DNA from: Nocardia sp. MH4
GTDB lineage: Bacteria; Actinomycetota; Actinomycetes; Mycobacteriales; Mycobacteriaceae
DNA: 64,000 nucleotides
Direction of reading: 5' to 3'
Assembly: GCF_019266065.1 (NCBI RefSeq)
Contig: NZ_LPNR01000128.1
Coordinates: 108,448-172,447, forward strand
The notes under the pieces are model-generated. The model was given only the letters and a program-made list of their open reading frames with translations, had not been told where the DNA came from and searched no databases. The translations under genes and the position numbers were made by a program. Shown piece after piece: positions 1 through 7,919 of this stretch. The stretch's first letter is position 1, and each line of letters begins with the position of its first letter.

Positions 1-987
1 CAAGGAGTGTTCGTGCGATTTCACGGGGGCACCGGCCTCGGCGCGGTCGAGGTCGTGTTGGTCGGCGACGAACGCACAGTACTGGTGATCCCAGATCGCT
101 TCGGAGACCTCGGTGGGCAGCGGTGCACGCTCGCCAGGGCGGCGCGGTGTCCAGCCCGGCTGGGTTCCGGTGAATCGGACACCGCGCGCGATCAGTTCGG
201 CCATGCGTTGGCGCAACCTGGCTTGGGTGTCGACTTCGGTGTCGACGAACAACGACTCGGCGACGTAGTCGGCGACTTCGAACGGCTCCGCCTCGGCGGG
301 CCGTCGTTTGCCCCGCGCGCCGACACGGGCACGGATCTGCTCGGGCCGCAACCTGGAGGCATCGACGGCCCGGGAAGCGGGCAACGTCAGTCGGGGCAAC
401 GGGTTGCGCCACAGGCGGATCGATTGGCGTGGCATTTCGGCGGCGAGGAGTTGGACGTGGAGCTTGGCGAACTCGTCGGCCGCGGTGGTCTCGGGATCAG
501 GGTTGGCTTTGGCCCGGGCTTCCAGGATTTGGGCGAGGTCGTGGTCGGCGTGGGAGTGCAGGACCGGGTCGGTGTCGGGGACCAACCGCACCAACCGTGC
601 CCGCTCGAGGTCGTCACCGGCAGCCCACCGCGCGCGCAAGCGCCGCAACGCTGCCTCACGCGGGTAGAGGGTGAAGACTTCGACCATGTAGTCGAGCACG
701 TCCCAGTCGGCGTCGGTCGCCAGGTCAAGCGCGCCGCGGAACGCACGCTTGGCGGCGCGACGGTCACGCTCGAAGGTGAGCCCGATCGCGGAGATCGCAT
801 CGAGGAACGCCGCGGTGCCCGGCTCCGGCACCGGCTCGACAGCGGGATCGGGAGTGACGGTGGCGAACTCGGCCGGTGTGACGAGTGTCGGACCGATGAA
901 GGTGCTCGGGTCGAACTCGGGCTCGACGACTTGAGTGGCAACGGCACCTGTGGGCACAGGGGTGTGAGGGGCTACGAGGGTGGACAC
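1..987 (-). CDS. hypothetical protein, 3' end beyond window
   Basis: The gene runs leftward out of the window, and 329 codons are visible. The start is a GTG at 987, chosen because AGGAG lies 7 bases upstream and the reading frame is open to the window edge. The protein is acidic at its N-terminus (many Pro, Val and Glu), then becomes helical and Arg/Ala/Glu-rich, with a stretch around WAAGDDLERARLVRL and later RARVGARGKRRPAE. I see no catalytic motif, signal peptide or membrane segment. It is the most 5' visible member of a minus-strand block with SSB and a ParB-domain protein, so a plasmid maintenance or transfer role is possible but only inferred. The overlapping plus-strand reading frame is a GC-rich shadow. 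Confidence 0.75.
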   Translation of the reverse strand, partial: MSTLVAPHTPVPTGAVATQVVEPEFDPSTFIGPTLVTPAEFATVTPDPAVEPVPEPGTAAFLDAISAIGLTFERDRRAAKRAFRGALDLATDADWDVLDYMVEVFTLYPREAALRRLRARWAAGDDLERARLVRLVPDTDPVLHSHADHDLAQILEARAKANPDPETTAADEFAKLHVQLLAAEMPRQSIRLWRNPLPRLTLPASRAVDASRLRPEQIRARVGARGKRRPAEAEPFEVADYVAESLFVDTEVDTQARLRQRMAELIARGVRFTGTQPGWTPRRPGERAPLPTEVSEAIWDHQYCAFVADQHDLDRAEAGAPVKSHEHSL

Positions 988-1074
988 AGCAGATCTCCTG
1001 ACTAGGACGAGAGATTCGACGGCACCCGGGCGCGCTGGAACTGCCACGCTTTTCGCACAAAAGAGGGTGCCGGG

Positions 1075-1288
1075 CTGGGGTGGGCCCAGCCGAGGGCTAC
1101 CGACCAGGACCGTGGGCGACACGACGGCGGGAACGCGCCTGGGCGTGCGGAAACGAATTCCCCGCGCTGACAGCAAGACCAGTGGGTGGGGCTGGTGGTG
1201 GCGCGGGGAATTCGTTTGTGCCGGGCGCGGGCCCGATGGCGTGGCGCACGCGGTCCTGGTAGCCCTCGATCGGCTGGGCCCACCCCAG
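1075..1288. repeat. long interrupted inverted repeat (cruciform-forming), 214 bp
   Basis: This lies in the 386-bp gap between the gene starting at 987 and the SSB gene. The outer arms are 1075-1113 (CTGGGGTGGGCCCAGCCG then GGGCTACC and CAGGACCG) and 1247-1288, which is its near-perfect reverse complement. The inner arms are a perfect 17-bp pair, AAACGAATTCCCCGCGC at 1151-1167 and its complement at 1201-1217, around a 33-base loop. Such nested structures occur at plasmid origins and transfer origins, but no relaxase or Rep gene is visible beside it. I see no ORF in the gap. Confidence 0.8.
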
Positions 1289-1373
1289 ACCGTCACCCGG
1301 ACACACCACCTCCCGACAACCTCACGACCGTCGGCCGCCGACCTATCCGGATGCGGTCAGGAGACCGGCGCGC

Positions 1374-1934
1374 TCAGAACGGTGGTTCGCCGAAACCTGC
1401 ACCGGCACCAGCGAGTACAGGCGTTTCCCACGACTCACGCCGATCATCACGATCGGTGGCGTCACCGGCCCATGGAGCCGCGGGCCCGCTCGCCGTGGGG
1501 GTCTCGCTGCTCGTATGGGTGGTGGGTACCGTGGCGTCGCGCTGGCCGAACCCACCGCCGCTAGTCCGGCCGGTGGTGCGGGTAACTTGGGCGCGGGCGA
1601 AACGCAAGCTGGGCCCGAGCTCGTCGACCTCGATCTCGTAGATGGTGCGCTTGTCGCCCTCGCGGGTTTCGTAGCTGCGCTGCTTGAGCCGTCCCATCAC
1701 CAGAACTCGCGCGCCCCTGGACAACGACTCCGCGGCATTCTCGGCGGCCTCGCGCCAGATGTTGCAACGCAGGAACAACGGGTCACCGTCACGCCATTGG
1801 CCGGTGTTGCGGTCGAAGACCCGTGGCGTGGAAGCGACGGTGAAGTGGGCCACCGCCACACCCGCAGGTGTGAAAGTGAGCTCTATCTCGGAGGCCAAGT
1901 TGCCTACCAAGGGCAGTGTCGGCTCGCTGGGCAT
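1374..1934 (-). CDS. ssb: single-stranded DNA-binding protein
   Basis: This 186-residue protein has the OB-fold of bacterial SSB at residues 1-110. Visible features are LPLVGNLASEIELTFTPAG at the N-terminus, FLRCNIWREAAENAAESL, ARVLVMGRLKQRSYE and IYEIEVDELGPSLRFA. The C-terminal tail is Gly/Thr/Ser/Pro-rich and disordered. It ends in GEPPF, a variant of the usual acidic DDIPF protein-interaction tip. The start at 1934 was preferred over an in-frame codon 30 bases upstream because AGAAAGG precedes it. SSB binds single-stranded DNA during replication, repair or conjugation. Extra copies are common on actinomycete plasmids and ICEs, so this is probably an accessory paralogue rather than the chromosomal gene. 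Confidence 0.92.
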   Translation of the reverse strand: MPSEPTLPLVGNLASEIELTFTPAGVAVAHFTVASTPRVFDRNTGQWRDGDPLFLRCNIWREAAENAAESLSRGARVLVMGRLKQRSYETREGDKRTIYEIEVDELGPSLRFARAQVTRTTGRTSGGGFGQRDATVPTTHTSSETPTASGPAAPWAGDATDRDDRRESWETPVLAGAGAGFGEPPF

Positions 1935-2053
1935 AGTCGGACCTTTCTGATCGTGAGGACACATCGAGGACGTCAGGCAGTTGGCCAGGCGTCGGAGCCC
2001 GACCGGTGATGGGTGAGGGCGGACCCACAGGTGGATACCGGCACAGGGCGTTG

Positions 2054-2488
2054 CTATTTGACGAGGTCGTTGTAGAGGTTGTTGATGGTGTCGGGGGCAT
2101 GGGGCAGGTGCGCGCGGACACCGGCGGGTATCGGGGCCGTACCTTTGTTGCTCCCGGCGAAGTAGTGGGGTGCGAGCACGAGCTGGCTGCTCGGTCGGTG
2201 GAACCAGACCGGGACGAGGCTGCCGGTGAACCTGCTGCTCGAGGCATCAGGTGGCCGCCGCATTTCCTCAGGGCTGGCCAACACCACCGACTGATCCCAA
2301 TACGACAAGACCAACGCGACAGGCTCGTGGGAGGTGCGGGTCCACTGGTGGAAATCGATTTCGGGGAACGGGGTGACCACCGCGCCTTGCGGTGCGTCGC
2401 AGTCGTGAGTGAGCACGTGACCGACGATCACCAGGTCACGTTGAGTCCCGGTGATGCGGGTCGTGAAGTCCTCAGGGTTGTTCGGCAT
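2054..2488 (-). CDS. hypothetical protein, 144 aa
   Basis: I do not recognise the family. The protein is compact with mixed hydrophobic strands (DLVIVGHVLTHDC, VALVLSYWDQSVVL, SQLVLAPHYFAG). It has no Cys pairs, signal peptide or membrane segment. AGGAG sits 4 bases before the ATG. Its first 17 bases overlap the 3' end of the upstream gene (2472-3188), so the two are probably co-transcribed and translationally coupled. It may form one functional unit with that neighbour. Confidence 0.75.
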   Translation of the reverse strand: MPNNPEDFTTRITGTQRDLVIVGHVLTHDCDAPQGAVVTPFPEIDFHQWTRTSHEPVALVLSYWDQSVVLASPEEMRRPPDASSSRFTGSLVPVWFHRPSSQLVLAPHYFAGSNKGTAPIPAGVRAHLPHAPDTINNLYNDLVK

Positions 2489-3188
2489 CGGGCTCCTGTG
2501 GGTGTACGGGCGCGATGGTCGGGCCGTGGTGGTCGGTCAGGTCGTAGGCGTCGGGCAGGTGTCGCAGGAGTTCACCGAGGGTGAGTGAGATCAGGTGGGG
2601 CTCGTGGCACACACGGTGACCAGCGACCGAGGTGGCACCGTCGAGTTCGATCGTTTGCGCTGCGAGCCAGTCGATGTCGCCGGTCTCGGTACGCGGCACC
2701 GTGACCGGCAACCACGCCTCGACGTGGCTGGCGATGGACTGCCATGCGCTGTGGGTGAGGATCCGTATGTACTTCGCGGAGGCGAAGGTGCCGCGGGGGC
2801 CTGCGACGTGCAGGCAGTAGTCGTACACGGCCAGGTTGGAGGGGCCGTCGATCCAACGAATCGACACCGACCTGTCGCCGATCGGCATGACAGTGAACGC
2901 GGCGTCGGGCCAGCGGCGGCGCAGTGCCGCGGCGAGCAGTTGGGTGTTGGCGTCGGCGTCATCGGGTTGGACCGGCAGGATCCGGTACCAGGTATAGAAA
3001 CTCGGCCCCTGGACTCGGGCCCGCTCCCAGAATCGGCATATCCCCACGGTCGGATCGGTGTCGCTGTGATCGGTGAGGATCTGCTCCAGCGTCGCGTGGA
3101 CCTCCTCGACCGACAAGCCGTCGGCGACGATGGTGCGCGCGGACTCGTCCAGGACGCGGAATCGGTCATTGATGTGTAGTCGTGGCAT
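2472..3188 (-). CDS. hypothetical protein, 238 aa
   Basis: I do not recognise the family. The start at 3188 (MPRLHINDRF) is preferred over an in-frame ATG at 3224 because AGGA lies 7 bases upstream of it. The middle contains VGICRFWERARVQGPSFYTWYRILPV and a central IGDRSVSIRWIDGP. The end is acidic and Pro-rich. No catalytic motif is visible. It overlaps the next gene by 17 bases and follows the DUF4192 gene at 3278-4390 with a short gap, so these minus-strand genes likely form one transcript. Confidence 0.7.
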   Translation of the reverse strand: MPRLHINDRFRVLDESARTIVADGLSVEEVHATLEQILTDHSDTDPTVGICRFWERARVQGPSFYTWYRILPVQPDDADANTQLLAAALRRRWPDAAFTVMPIGDRSVSIRWIDGPSNLAVYDYCLHVAGPRGTFASAKYIRILTHSAWQSIASHVEAWLPVTVPRTETGDIDWLAAQTIELDGATSVAGHRVCHEPHLISLTLGELLRHLPDAYDLTDHHGPTIAPVHPQEPDAEQP

Positions 3189-3277
3189 CAGCTGGTCCTG
3201 TTCGATACCGCCGGTGTCCGGCATTGGCTCGGATGTGGCGAAGGTTGTGCCGAACGCGCGGATCTGAGAGCCGCCAA

Positions 3278-4390
3278 TCAGGTGATGTCGAGGCAGAGGT
3301 CGGCCGCGACCACCACTCCGGCCTCGGCCAGGCTCCGGATCTCTTCGGGGGGCAGGTGCTCGTCGAGCGCGATCGCCAGCAGTTCCGCCATGGCGTGGGT
3401 CGGCTCAGCGTCGAGTGCGGTCGCGATCGCGATCCCAGCGAGCACGGTGTTCGCGCGGTGGTAGGCGCTGTAGGCGAACATGGTGGCGGCCTCGGCGCGG
3501 TCGAGACCGTCGGTCGCCGACGCGATCTGGCGCCATAGCGCCTCTGCCGCGCTGTGGTACTGGCTGCGGGCGAGGCCGTACATGATGTCGCGGATGGTCC
3601 GGTCGCGCAGCAGCGCGACAACCATGGCGAGATCCTGTGCGCTGGGCCGCTCTTCTTCCGCTGTGCTGATCTGAGACAGGACCCACAGAATGCGGTCACG
3701 TCGGAGCTCGCGCACGCGATCGGGGGTGCGCGCGGCGGCGAGGTCGTCGCGGTAGCGGGCAACAGCGCCACCGCGATAGGGCAAAACCTGCTGGGCGAGG
3801 ACCGGGTCTGAGTCGAGCAGGTCGGCGAGTTCGTGACGTGCGGCGTAGATCTGGTGGCCGCAGACGACCCGAGCGAACGCGACGGTGGAGGCGCGAGGAT
3901 CACCCACGCTGCCATCGCGGCCGTGTCTCAACAGGTCCCGGTACTCGACACCCGTCGCGATCTGCGCGACCCACCAAGCGTGACTGGGCTCGATCCCTGC
4001 TCGAGCGAGGTGGCCCAGCAGATATTCTGCGTTGGTCGACCAGGTCGGGCGGTCGTCGATGACGACGACCATCGTGGAACTGGAGTTCTGGCACTGACGT
4101 ACCGATTCCAACATGCGCGCCAGACCACGGGCTTCGGCAGGGCCTGCGGCGGAGTCGATGTCGAACCGGGTCACGGCACCGATCACCTGGACGCCTTCGT
4201 TCTCAGGGTGGGAACCGAGCAACGCCACCACCAGTGACCGGGTGGGACAGAATCCGAGCATCGCCGGAATCGCGGAGATCAACTCCCCGGGATCGGCGAC
4301 CCGGCCCAAAGCGATGTTGCCCTCCGCCGGATCGGGATCGCGGACGGGCTCATCGAACTCGGGGGCGCGGACTTCATCCTTGGCTTCCAT
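3278..4390 (-). CDS. DUF4192 domain-containing protein
   Basis: This 370-residue protein matches the actinobacterial DUF4192 pattern. After an acidic 30-residue leader it has RVADPGELISAIPAMLGF followed by PTRSLVVALLG, the usual N-terminal signature. Then come MVVVIDDRPTWS and a C-terminal helical region containing ALWRQIASATDGLDRAEAATM and AYSAYHRANTVLAG. The start has AAAGGGACC upstream. The function of the family is not known. Members are frequent on actinomycete chromosomes and plasmids. Here it leads a minus-strand run of unknown genes down to ssb. Confidence 0.85.
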   Translation of the reverse strand: MEAKDEVRAPEFDEPVRDPDPAEGNIALGRVADPGELISAIPAMLGFCPTRSLVVALLGSHPENEGVQVIGAVTRFDIDSAAGPAEARGLARMLESVRQCQNSSSTMVVVIDDRPTWSTNAEYLLGHLARAGIEPSHAWWVAQIATGVEYRDLLRHGRDGSVGDPRASTVAFARVVCGHQIYAARHELADLLDSDPVLAQQVLPYRGGAVARYRDDLAAARTPDRVRELRRDRILWVLSQISTAEEERPSAQDLAMVVALLRDRTIRDIMYGLARSQYHSAAEALWRQIASATDGLDRAEAATMFAYSAYHRANTVLAGIAIATALDAEPTHAMAELLAIALDEHLPPEEIRSLAEAGVVVAADLCLDIT

Positions 4391-4639
4391 GACAGGTCCC
4401 TTTCGGACTCGCGCACGATATTGCGGACGAATCCGCGTGAAGTTCTCGCCGGCCTACGTGGTCGGCGCCGACAGGACTGACCTTGCTGTGAACGGGCGTG
4501 TCTGCGCCGGGCTACGAGGCCGCGCAGAGTTATTGGTCTGGACCGGCTAGAGCCGCGCCGACAGGGTGATCGCTCATCGGATCTACACATCCACCGCGCG
4601 ATCGGCCCGAGGTACCACCACAGTGGCGACAATGGCAGC

Positions 4640-5161
4640 ATGCTGCCCGATGACGACTACGCGAGCTTGGTACCGAATCCGCCGACCATTTTCGGGTTGA
4701 CCGAGCTACGCGATGCCTATATCGATGCGGTCGCCGACGAAGAGAATCCGCGCCCGATGGCCGAGGAGCGTCGTGCCTACTTCGACGGTCTGTGTGGACT
4801 GTTCGACTTCGATCTGCCGACCTCGCGCAAGGCCGTCGGTTGGAATCGGGCCCGGTATGTGCACGGCCTGGTCCTCAATGCCGCGAAGTCGTTGCTACGC
4901 ACCGGCAGCCCGTGGGACGGCTACCTCGAAGCCGGGGCACTGCTCGAGGCGCTCGATGATCTCGGTATCGGTCAAGCACACCGGTCGATGGTGGTGGACC
5001 TGCGCACGACGGTGGAAGCGTCGCGGTCCAAGCATCGGGCGCTGTTGGACCTGTTGCTGACCGGGTTGCTGGGCGAGCGCGCGCAGCTGGTGTTCACGCT
5101 GGCAGATCTCGACGCCGCCGGTATCGAGCGTGCGGTGCCGATCCGCTATCTGCCTGACTGA
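4640..5161 (+). CDS. hypothetical protein, 173 aa
   Basis: An isolated plus-strand gene between divergent DUF4192 and convergent ParB-domain genes. The protein is soluble and mostly helical, for example YLEAGALLEALDDLGIGQAHRSM and SKHRALLDLLLTGLLGERAQ. I see no motif that assigns a family. The ribosome binding site is weak. The 249-bp gap upstream (4391-4639) holds no recognisable gene and presumably carries the divergent promoters. Confidence 0.6.
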   Translation: MLPDDDYASLVPNPPTIFGLTELRDAYIDAVADEENPRPMAEERRAYFDGLCGLFDFDLPTSRKAVGWNRARYVHGLVLNAAKSLLRTGSPWDGYLEAGALLEALDDLGIGQAHRSMVVDLRTTVEASRSKHRALLDLLLTGLLGERAQLVFTLADLDAAGIERAVPIRYLPD

Positions 5162-5220
5162 CCACGATCGGATCGGATCGGGCATACCGGGTTTCAGAAC
5201 GCCTCGGCCACCGATTGCCG

Positions 5221-5268
5221 GGTCGACGTGGCACGAAGCGGCTCCGCTTCGCTGTGGCCACGTCGACC
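5221..5268. repeat. perfect 11-bp hairpin with inner stem
   Basis: GGTCGACGTGG at 5221-5231 pairs with CCACGTCGACC at 5258-5268. An inner GAAGCGG / CCGCTTC pair extends the stem. It lies just downstream of the plus-strand gene ending at 5161, inside a 373-bp gap (5162-5534) that contains no recognisable gene. It may terminate that transcript, although no T-run follows, or it may be a protein-binding cruciform. Confidence 0.6.
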
Positions 5269-5469
5269 GGCCATCACTCGATCGCTGCGCAGCCAACGAC
5301 CGAGCAGCAGTGATTCGCAGTCGGTGTCACGTTGGATCGGCGCGGTCGGACACTCGTCGTCAGTGGTGCCTGCGGAATGAAAGTTGCTAAGCCTCAACAT
5401 CTTCCGCTACCAGCTGACAAAGAAATTGGCGGCAGGCGCGGGCACAACAATGTCGCTACGGTCAATGAT

Positions 5470-5499
5470 GCCCCGGTCCAATCCCCTCCGGACCGGGGC
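5470..5499. terminator. putative bidirectional hairpin terminator
   Basis: GCCCCGGTCC at 5470-5479 pairs exactly with GGACCGGGGC at 5490-5499 around a 10-base loop. It lies 35 bases beyond the stop of the minus-strand ParB-domain gene, where it faces the convergent plus-strand gene ending at 5161. There is no T-tract, which is common for actinobacterial terminators. Confidence 0.45.
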
Positions 5500-5534
5500 G
5501 CAACACGCCCACCGTCTGCTGCAAGCCACCCAAA

Positions 5535-7268
5535 TCAGGCGGCGAGGGCTTCGACCATTTCGTCCCCGACCGGCGCGGCGGCCGGGTTGTCGAGATCGAT
5601 GTCGTTGTAGTCGATCTCGCCGGTGATAGCGCGTTCGACATCGACAAGCGCGAAGCCTTTCCTCGCGCCGAGGTCGGCGAGAAAGTTCAGATACCGGCCT
5701 GCCCCGGACGGGGGCCTGCGCCAGGAGTCCTTTTCGATCTGCGACTCGAGGGCACCGAGGACCAGTGCGAGCACGATTACCCACGCGCGCCCAGTCGCCG
5801 CTGCGGCGATCTTCTCGGTGAGTTCGCCGGTGCTGGTGACGCCCAAGAGTTTGTGTGTCGTGGTGGATGCGCCCCAGCTCGCGAGCAACCCTGGTTCCCG
5901 GTTCAGCGACGTGGCGACGAACATCGCGGTCCCGGGTGGGGCTGTCCGCGCGGTGAGCAGTTCGGTCAGGAACTCGATGCGGCGGATCTTGGCGGCCGAG
6001 CCCTGCTTGTTCAACTCGATCACCCGCCGCCGCGCCGCCCGCGCTGCCTCCCGGTCAGCCTGCTCGGTGTCGGTCGCGTCGACGGGATCGTCGGCACGGT
6101 CGACAACGGGCTCGGGGACAGGGACCTGGAGTCCGCTGGCAGGCAGGTGTTCGGCGAGCAGGTAGTAGGCGGGAACCCATCGCTGTCGGGTCACCAGCCC
6201 GTGAGCGCTGCGCAACCCCTCGCCCGGTTCTATACCGGGTTCGGTGGCGTCCCAGTCGACGGTGTCGGGATCGACGAGCTCCCCGGTGTCCTCGGCAATG
6301 AGATCAGCGTCGCTGTCGTCGACAACAACATAGACCGCCCACCGATAGGCATCGGCGTAGATCTCGGTCTCGGTCACCGTCTCACCCTCACCGGTGACAA
6401 GGTCGGTGGCAGGGATCAGGTTGGTGGGTTCGGTGGCGAGGTCGGGGTCCTCGGTCAGGACGCCGAACCCGATCTCGGCGTAGGGAAGTGCCGCGGCCAG
6501 CCGGGCACGGGTCATGGCTCGATCTTGCTCGATCAAGGTGGCGCGATATCTGAAGTTGATGCGGGGGAAACTGAGCTGGGCCACGGCGTCGGTGTCGCCG
6601 AGCGCCTCGTAGTGCGCGATCGTCTCGAGCTGAGGCAGCGAGTACTGGGAATCGTCGAGCAGCCCGCGTGCGGTGGCGGATCGACCGATCACCCCTGCGG
6701 TGCGGATCTTGGCGTGCTCGGTCTGCAATCCCTCGGCGATGCGGGTCACGCTGGCACCGAGGTCGAGCATCAACGCGACGCCGCCGGCGCGGTCGGCATC
6801 GGTGATCGGGATGCGCCGGTCGTTGAGATTGAGCTGACGCAGCGCCCGGGTGATCCGGCGTTCATTGATCTCGATGCTGGTGTCGACGTCGGTGATCCAC
6901 ACCGGCACCGTGCCCACACCTTCTGTGATGGCGATCAGGGTGCGGACCTGACCGTCGAGGACATGCAAGCTGCCGTCGGTCTCGCGTTCGACGAGTACCG
7001 GTGCCTGCACCCCGAACGCCTGGATCGAGGCGGCCTGCTTCGGATGGTCGGCGGGGTCGAACTCCTGGCGGATGTTCTCCCCGATCACCAGCTCACGAGG
7101 ATCACGGAAACCGGCCTCGGCATTGAGCGGCGGCACCACCTCCAGCGCGGCGTTCGGCGAAGTAGTGGCGTCGGCGTCGGGGTTGTCCTCAGCGTCGCGT
7201 GGGTTGGGTTCGATCTGCTCGGTCTCGGTGAGCTCGTGGGTGCCGGGTTCGGCCAGGGTGGCGGGCAT
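5535..7268 (-). CDS. ParB N-terminal domain (ParB/Srx superfamily) protein
   Basis: This 577-residue protein carries a ParB-type nuclease/CTPase fold near residues 55-140. Visible are ENIRQEFDPADH, ASIQAFGVQAPVLVER and the signature HVLDGQVRTLIAI, equivalent to the DGxRRxxA box. A likely HTH follows (SVTRIAEGLQTEHAKIRTAGVI). An acidic linker leads to a long helical C-terminal half with RRVIELNKQGSAAKIRRIEFL. It is much longer than chromosomal ParB (about 300 aa) and no ParA partner is seen, so it resembles the orphan ParB-like proteins of actinomycete plasmids and ICEs. Partition is possible but not shown. The start at 7268 has AAAGGAATTCCT upstream. Confidence 0.8.
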   Translation of the reverse strand: MPATLAEPGTHELTETEQIEPNPRDAEDNPDADATTSPNAALEVVPPLNAEAGFRDPRELVIGENIRQEFDPADHPKQAASIQAFGVQAPVLVERETDGSLHVLDGQVRTLIAITEGVGTVPVWITDVDTSIEINERRITRALRQLNLNDRRIPITDADRAGGVALMLDLGASVTRIAEGLQTEHAKIRTAGVIGRSATARGLLDDSQYSLPQLETIAHYEALGDTDAVAQLSFPRINFRYRATLIEQDRAMTRARLAAALPYAEIGFGVLTEDPDLATEPTNLIPATDLVTGEGETVTETEIYADAYRWAVYVVVDDSDADLIAEDTGELVDPDTVDWDATEPGIEPGEGLRSAHGLVTRQRWVPAYYLLAEHLPASGLQVPVPEPVVDRADDPVDATDTEQADREAARAARRRVIELNKQGSAAKIRRIEFLTELLTARTAPPGTAMFVATSLNREPGLLASWGASTTTHKLLGVTSTGELTEKIAAAATGRAWVIVLALVLGALESQIEKDSWRRPPSGAGRYLNFLADLGARKGFALVDVERAITGEIDYNDIDLDNPAAAPVGDEMVEALAA

Positions 7269-7299
7269 AGGAATTCCTTTCCGGAATACGAAACCAGCG

Positions 7300-7333
7300 C
7301 ACCCACGGAGCCGGTGGGCGCGCTGGTCAGGTG
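7300..7333 (-). terminator. leader hairpin / attenuator before ParB-domain gene
   Basis: Read on the minus strand, CCAGCGCGCCCAC pairs with GTGGGTGCGCTGG around CGGCTCC and is followed by TTTCGT. It lies between the stop of the 94-aa gene (7348) and the ParB start (7268). The same layout, a strong hairpin then a T-rich TTCGT tract then an A/G-rich ribosome site, precedes the genes starting at 23969 and 26050. It may be a terminator of the upstream gene that is partly read through. Confidence 0.55.
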
Positions 7334-7347
7334 GGTGTGGGACAGAG

Positions 7348-7632
7348 TCAGGCGCTGCGGCGACGGGCGGCACGAGCGACGTTGACCGGCCGTAGACGCA
7401 GAACACCGTCGTTGTCGGCGGTGTAGGTCCAGTGCCGTCCCCTCCACCGGGGATAGTCCGCGCGCCATCCAGCGATCGCCGTCTCGTCGGTCAGCGCGCT
7501 GATCGGGCCAGCGATGCCCAAATGCTCGCGTCTGACGAACTCCGCGCGCTCGATCGAGTCGACAACGCCCGGCACACCGGTGGTGGTTGCTGGGTCGGTC
7601 GGGGAAGCGATTTCGGTGGTGGATGTGGACAT
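7348..7632 (-). CDS. small hypothetical protein, 94 aa
   Basis: The start ATG has CAGGAGG 7 bases upstream, a strong ribosome site. The N-terminal third is Thr/Pro/Val-rich. The core reads IAGWRADYPRWRGRHWTYTADND and LRLRPVNVARAARRR, so it ends in a basic tail. I do not recognise a family. It precedes the ParB-domain gene with a hairpin between them and is probably in the same transcription unit. Confidence 0.65.
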   Translation of the reverse strand: MSTSTTEIASPTDPATTTGVPGVVDSIERAEFVRREHLGIAGPISALTDETAIAGWRADYPRWRGRHWTYTADNDGVLRLRPVNVARAARRRSA

Positions 7633-7919
7633 GACAGACCTCCTGAGCGTTGAGGAAATCTCGGCTTCGAACCGGTGGGGTTGTCCTGCGGCGTCGCGAC
7701 AGCCGAGTGCGATAACCAGGGCATATGCTGAATGTTTGCTGACTGTGTCCGTGGGACTGATCAGGTGATGGCGAGGGCCGGATGACCCGATTGCCGCACT
7801 ACGCCGCGATGCTGGCCACGGCGGGCCAACTGCCCGCCGACGATGACCGCTGGCGTGTTAACTGAACTAGCGTCGTAGTTATTGCAGGTCAACGCCGTTC
7901 GCTGATAGCTTCTGCCGCC

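Noticed and set aside
7..1005. Long plus-strand reading frame of 332 codons over the first gene
   Set aside because: It is the antisense shadow of the minus-strand gene with a GTG start at 987, which has a strong ribosome site and normal composition.
5853..7385. 510-codon plus-strand frame antisense to the ParB-domain gene
   Set aside because: GC-rich antisense frame; the minus-strand protein has clear ParB motifs.
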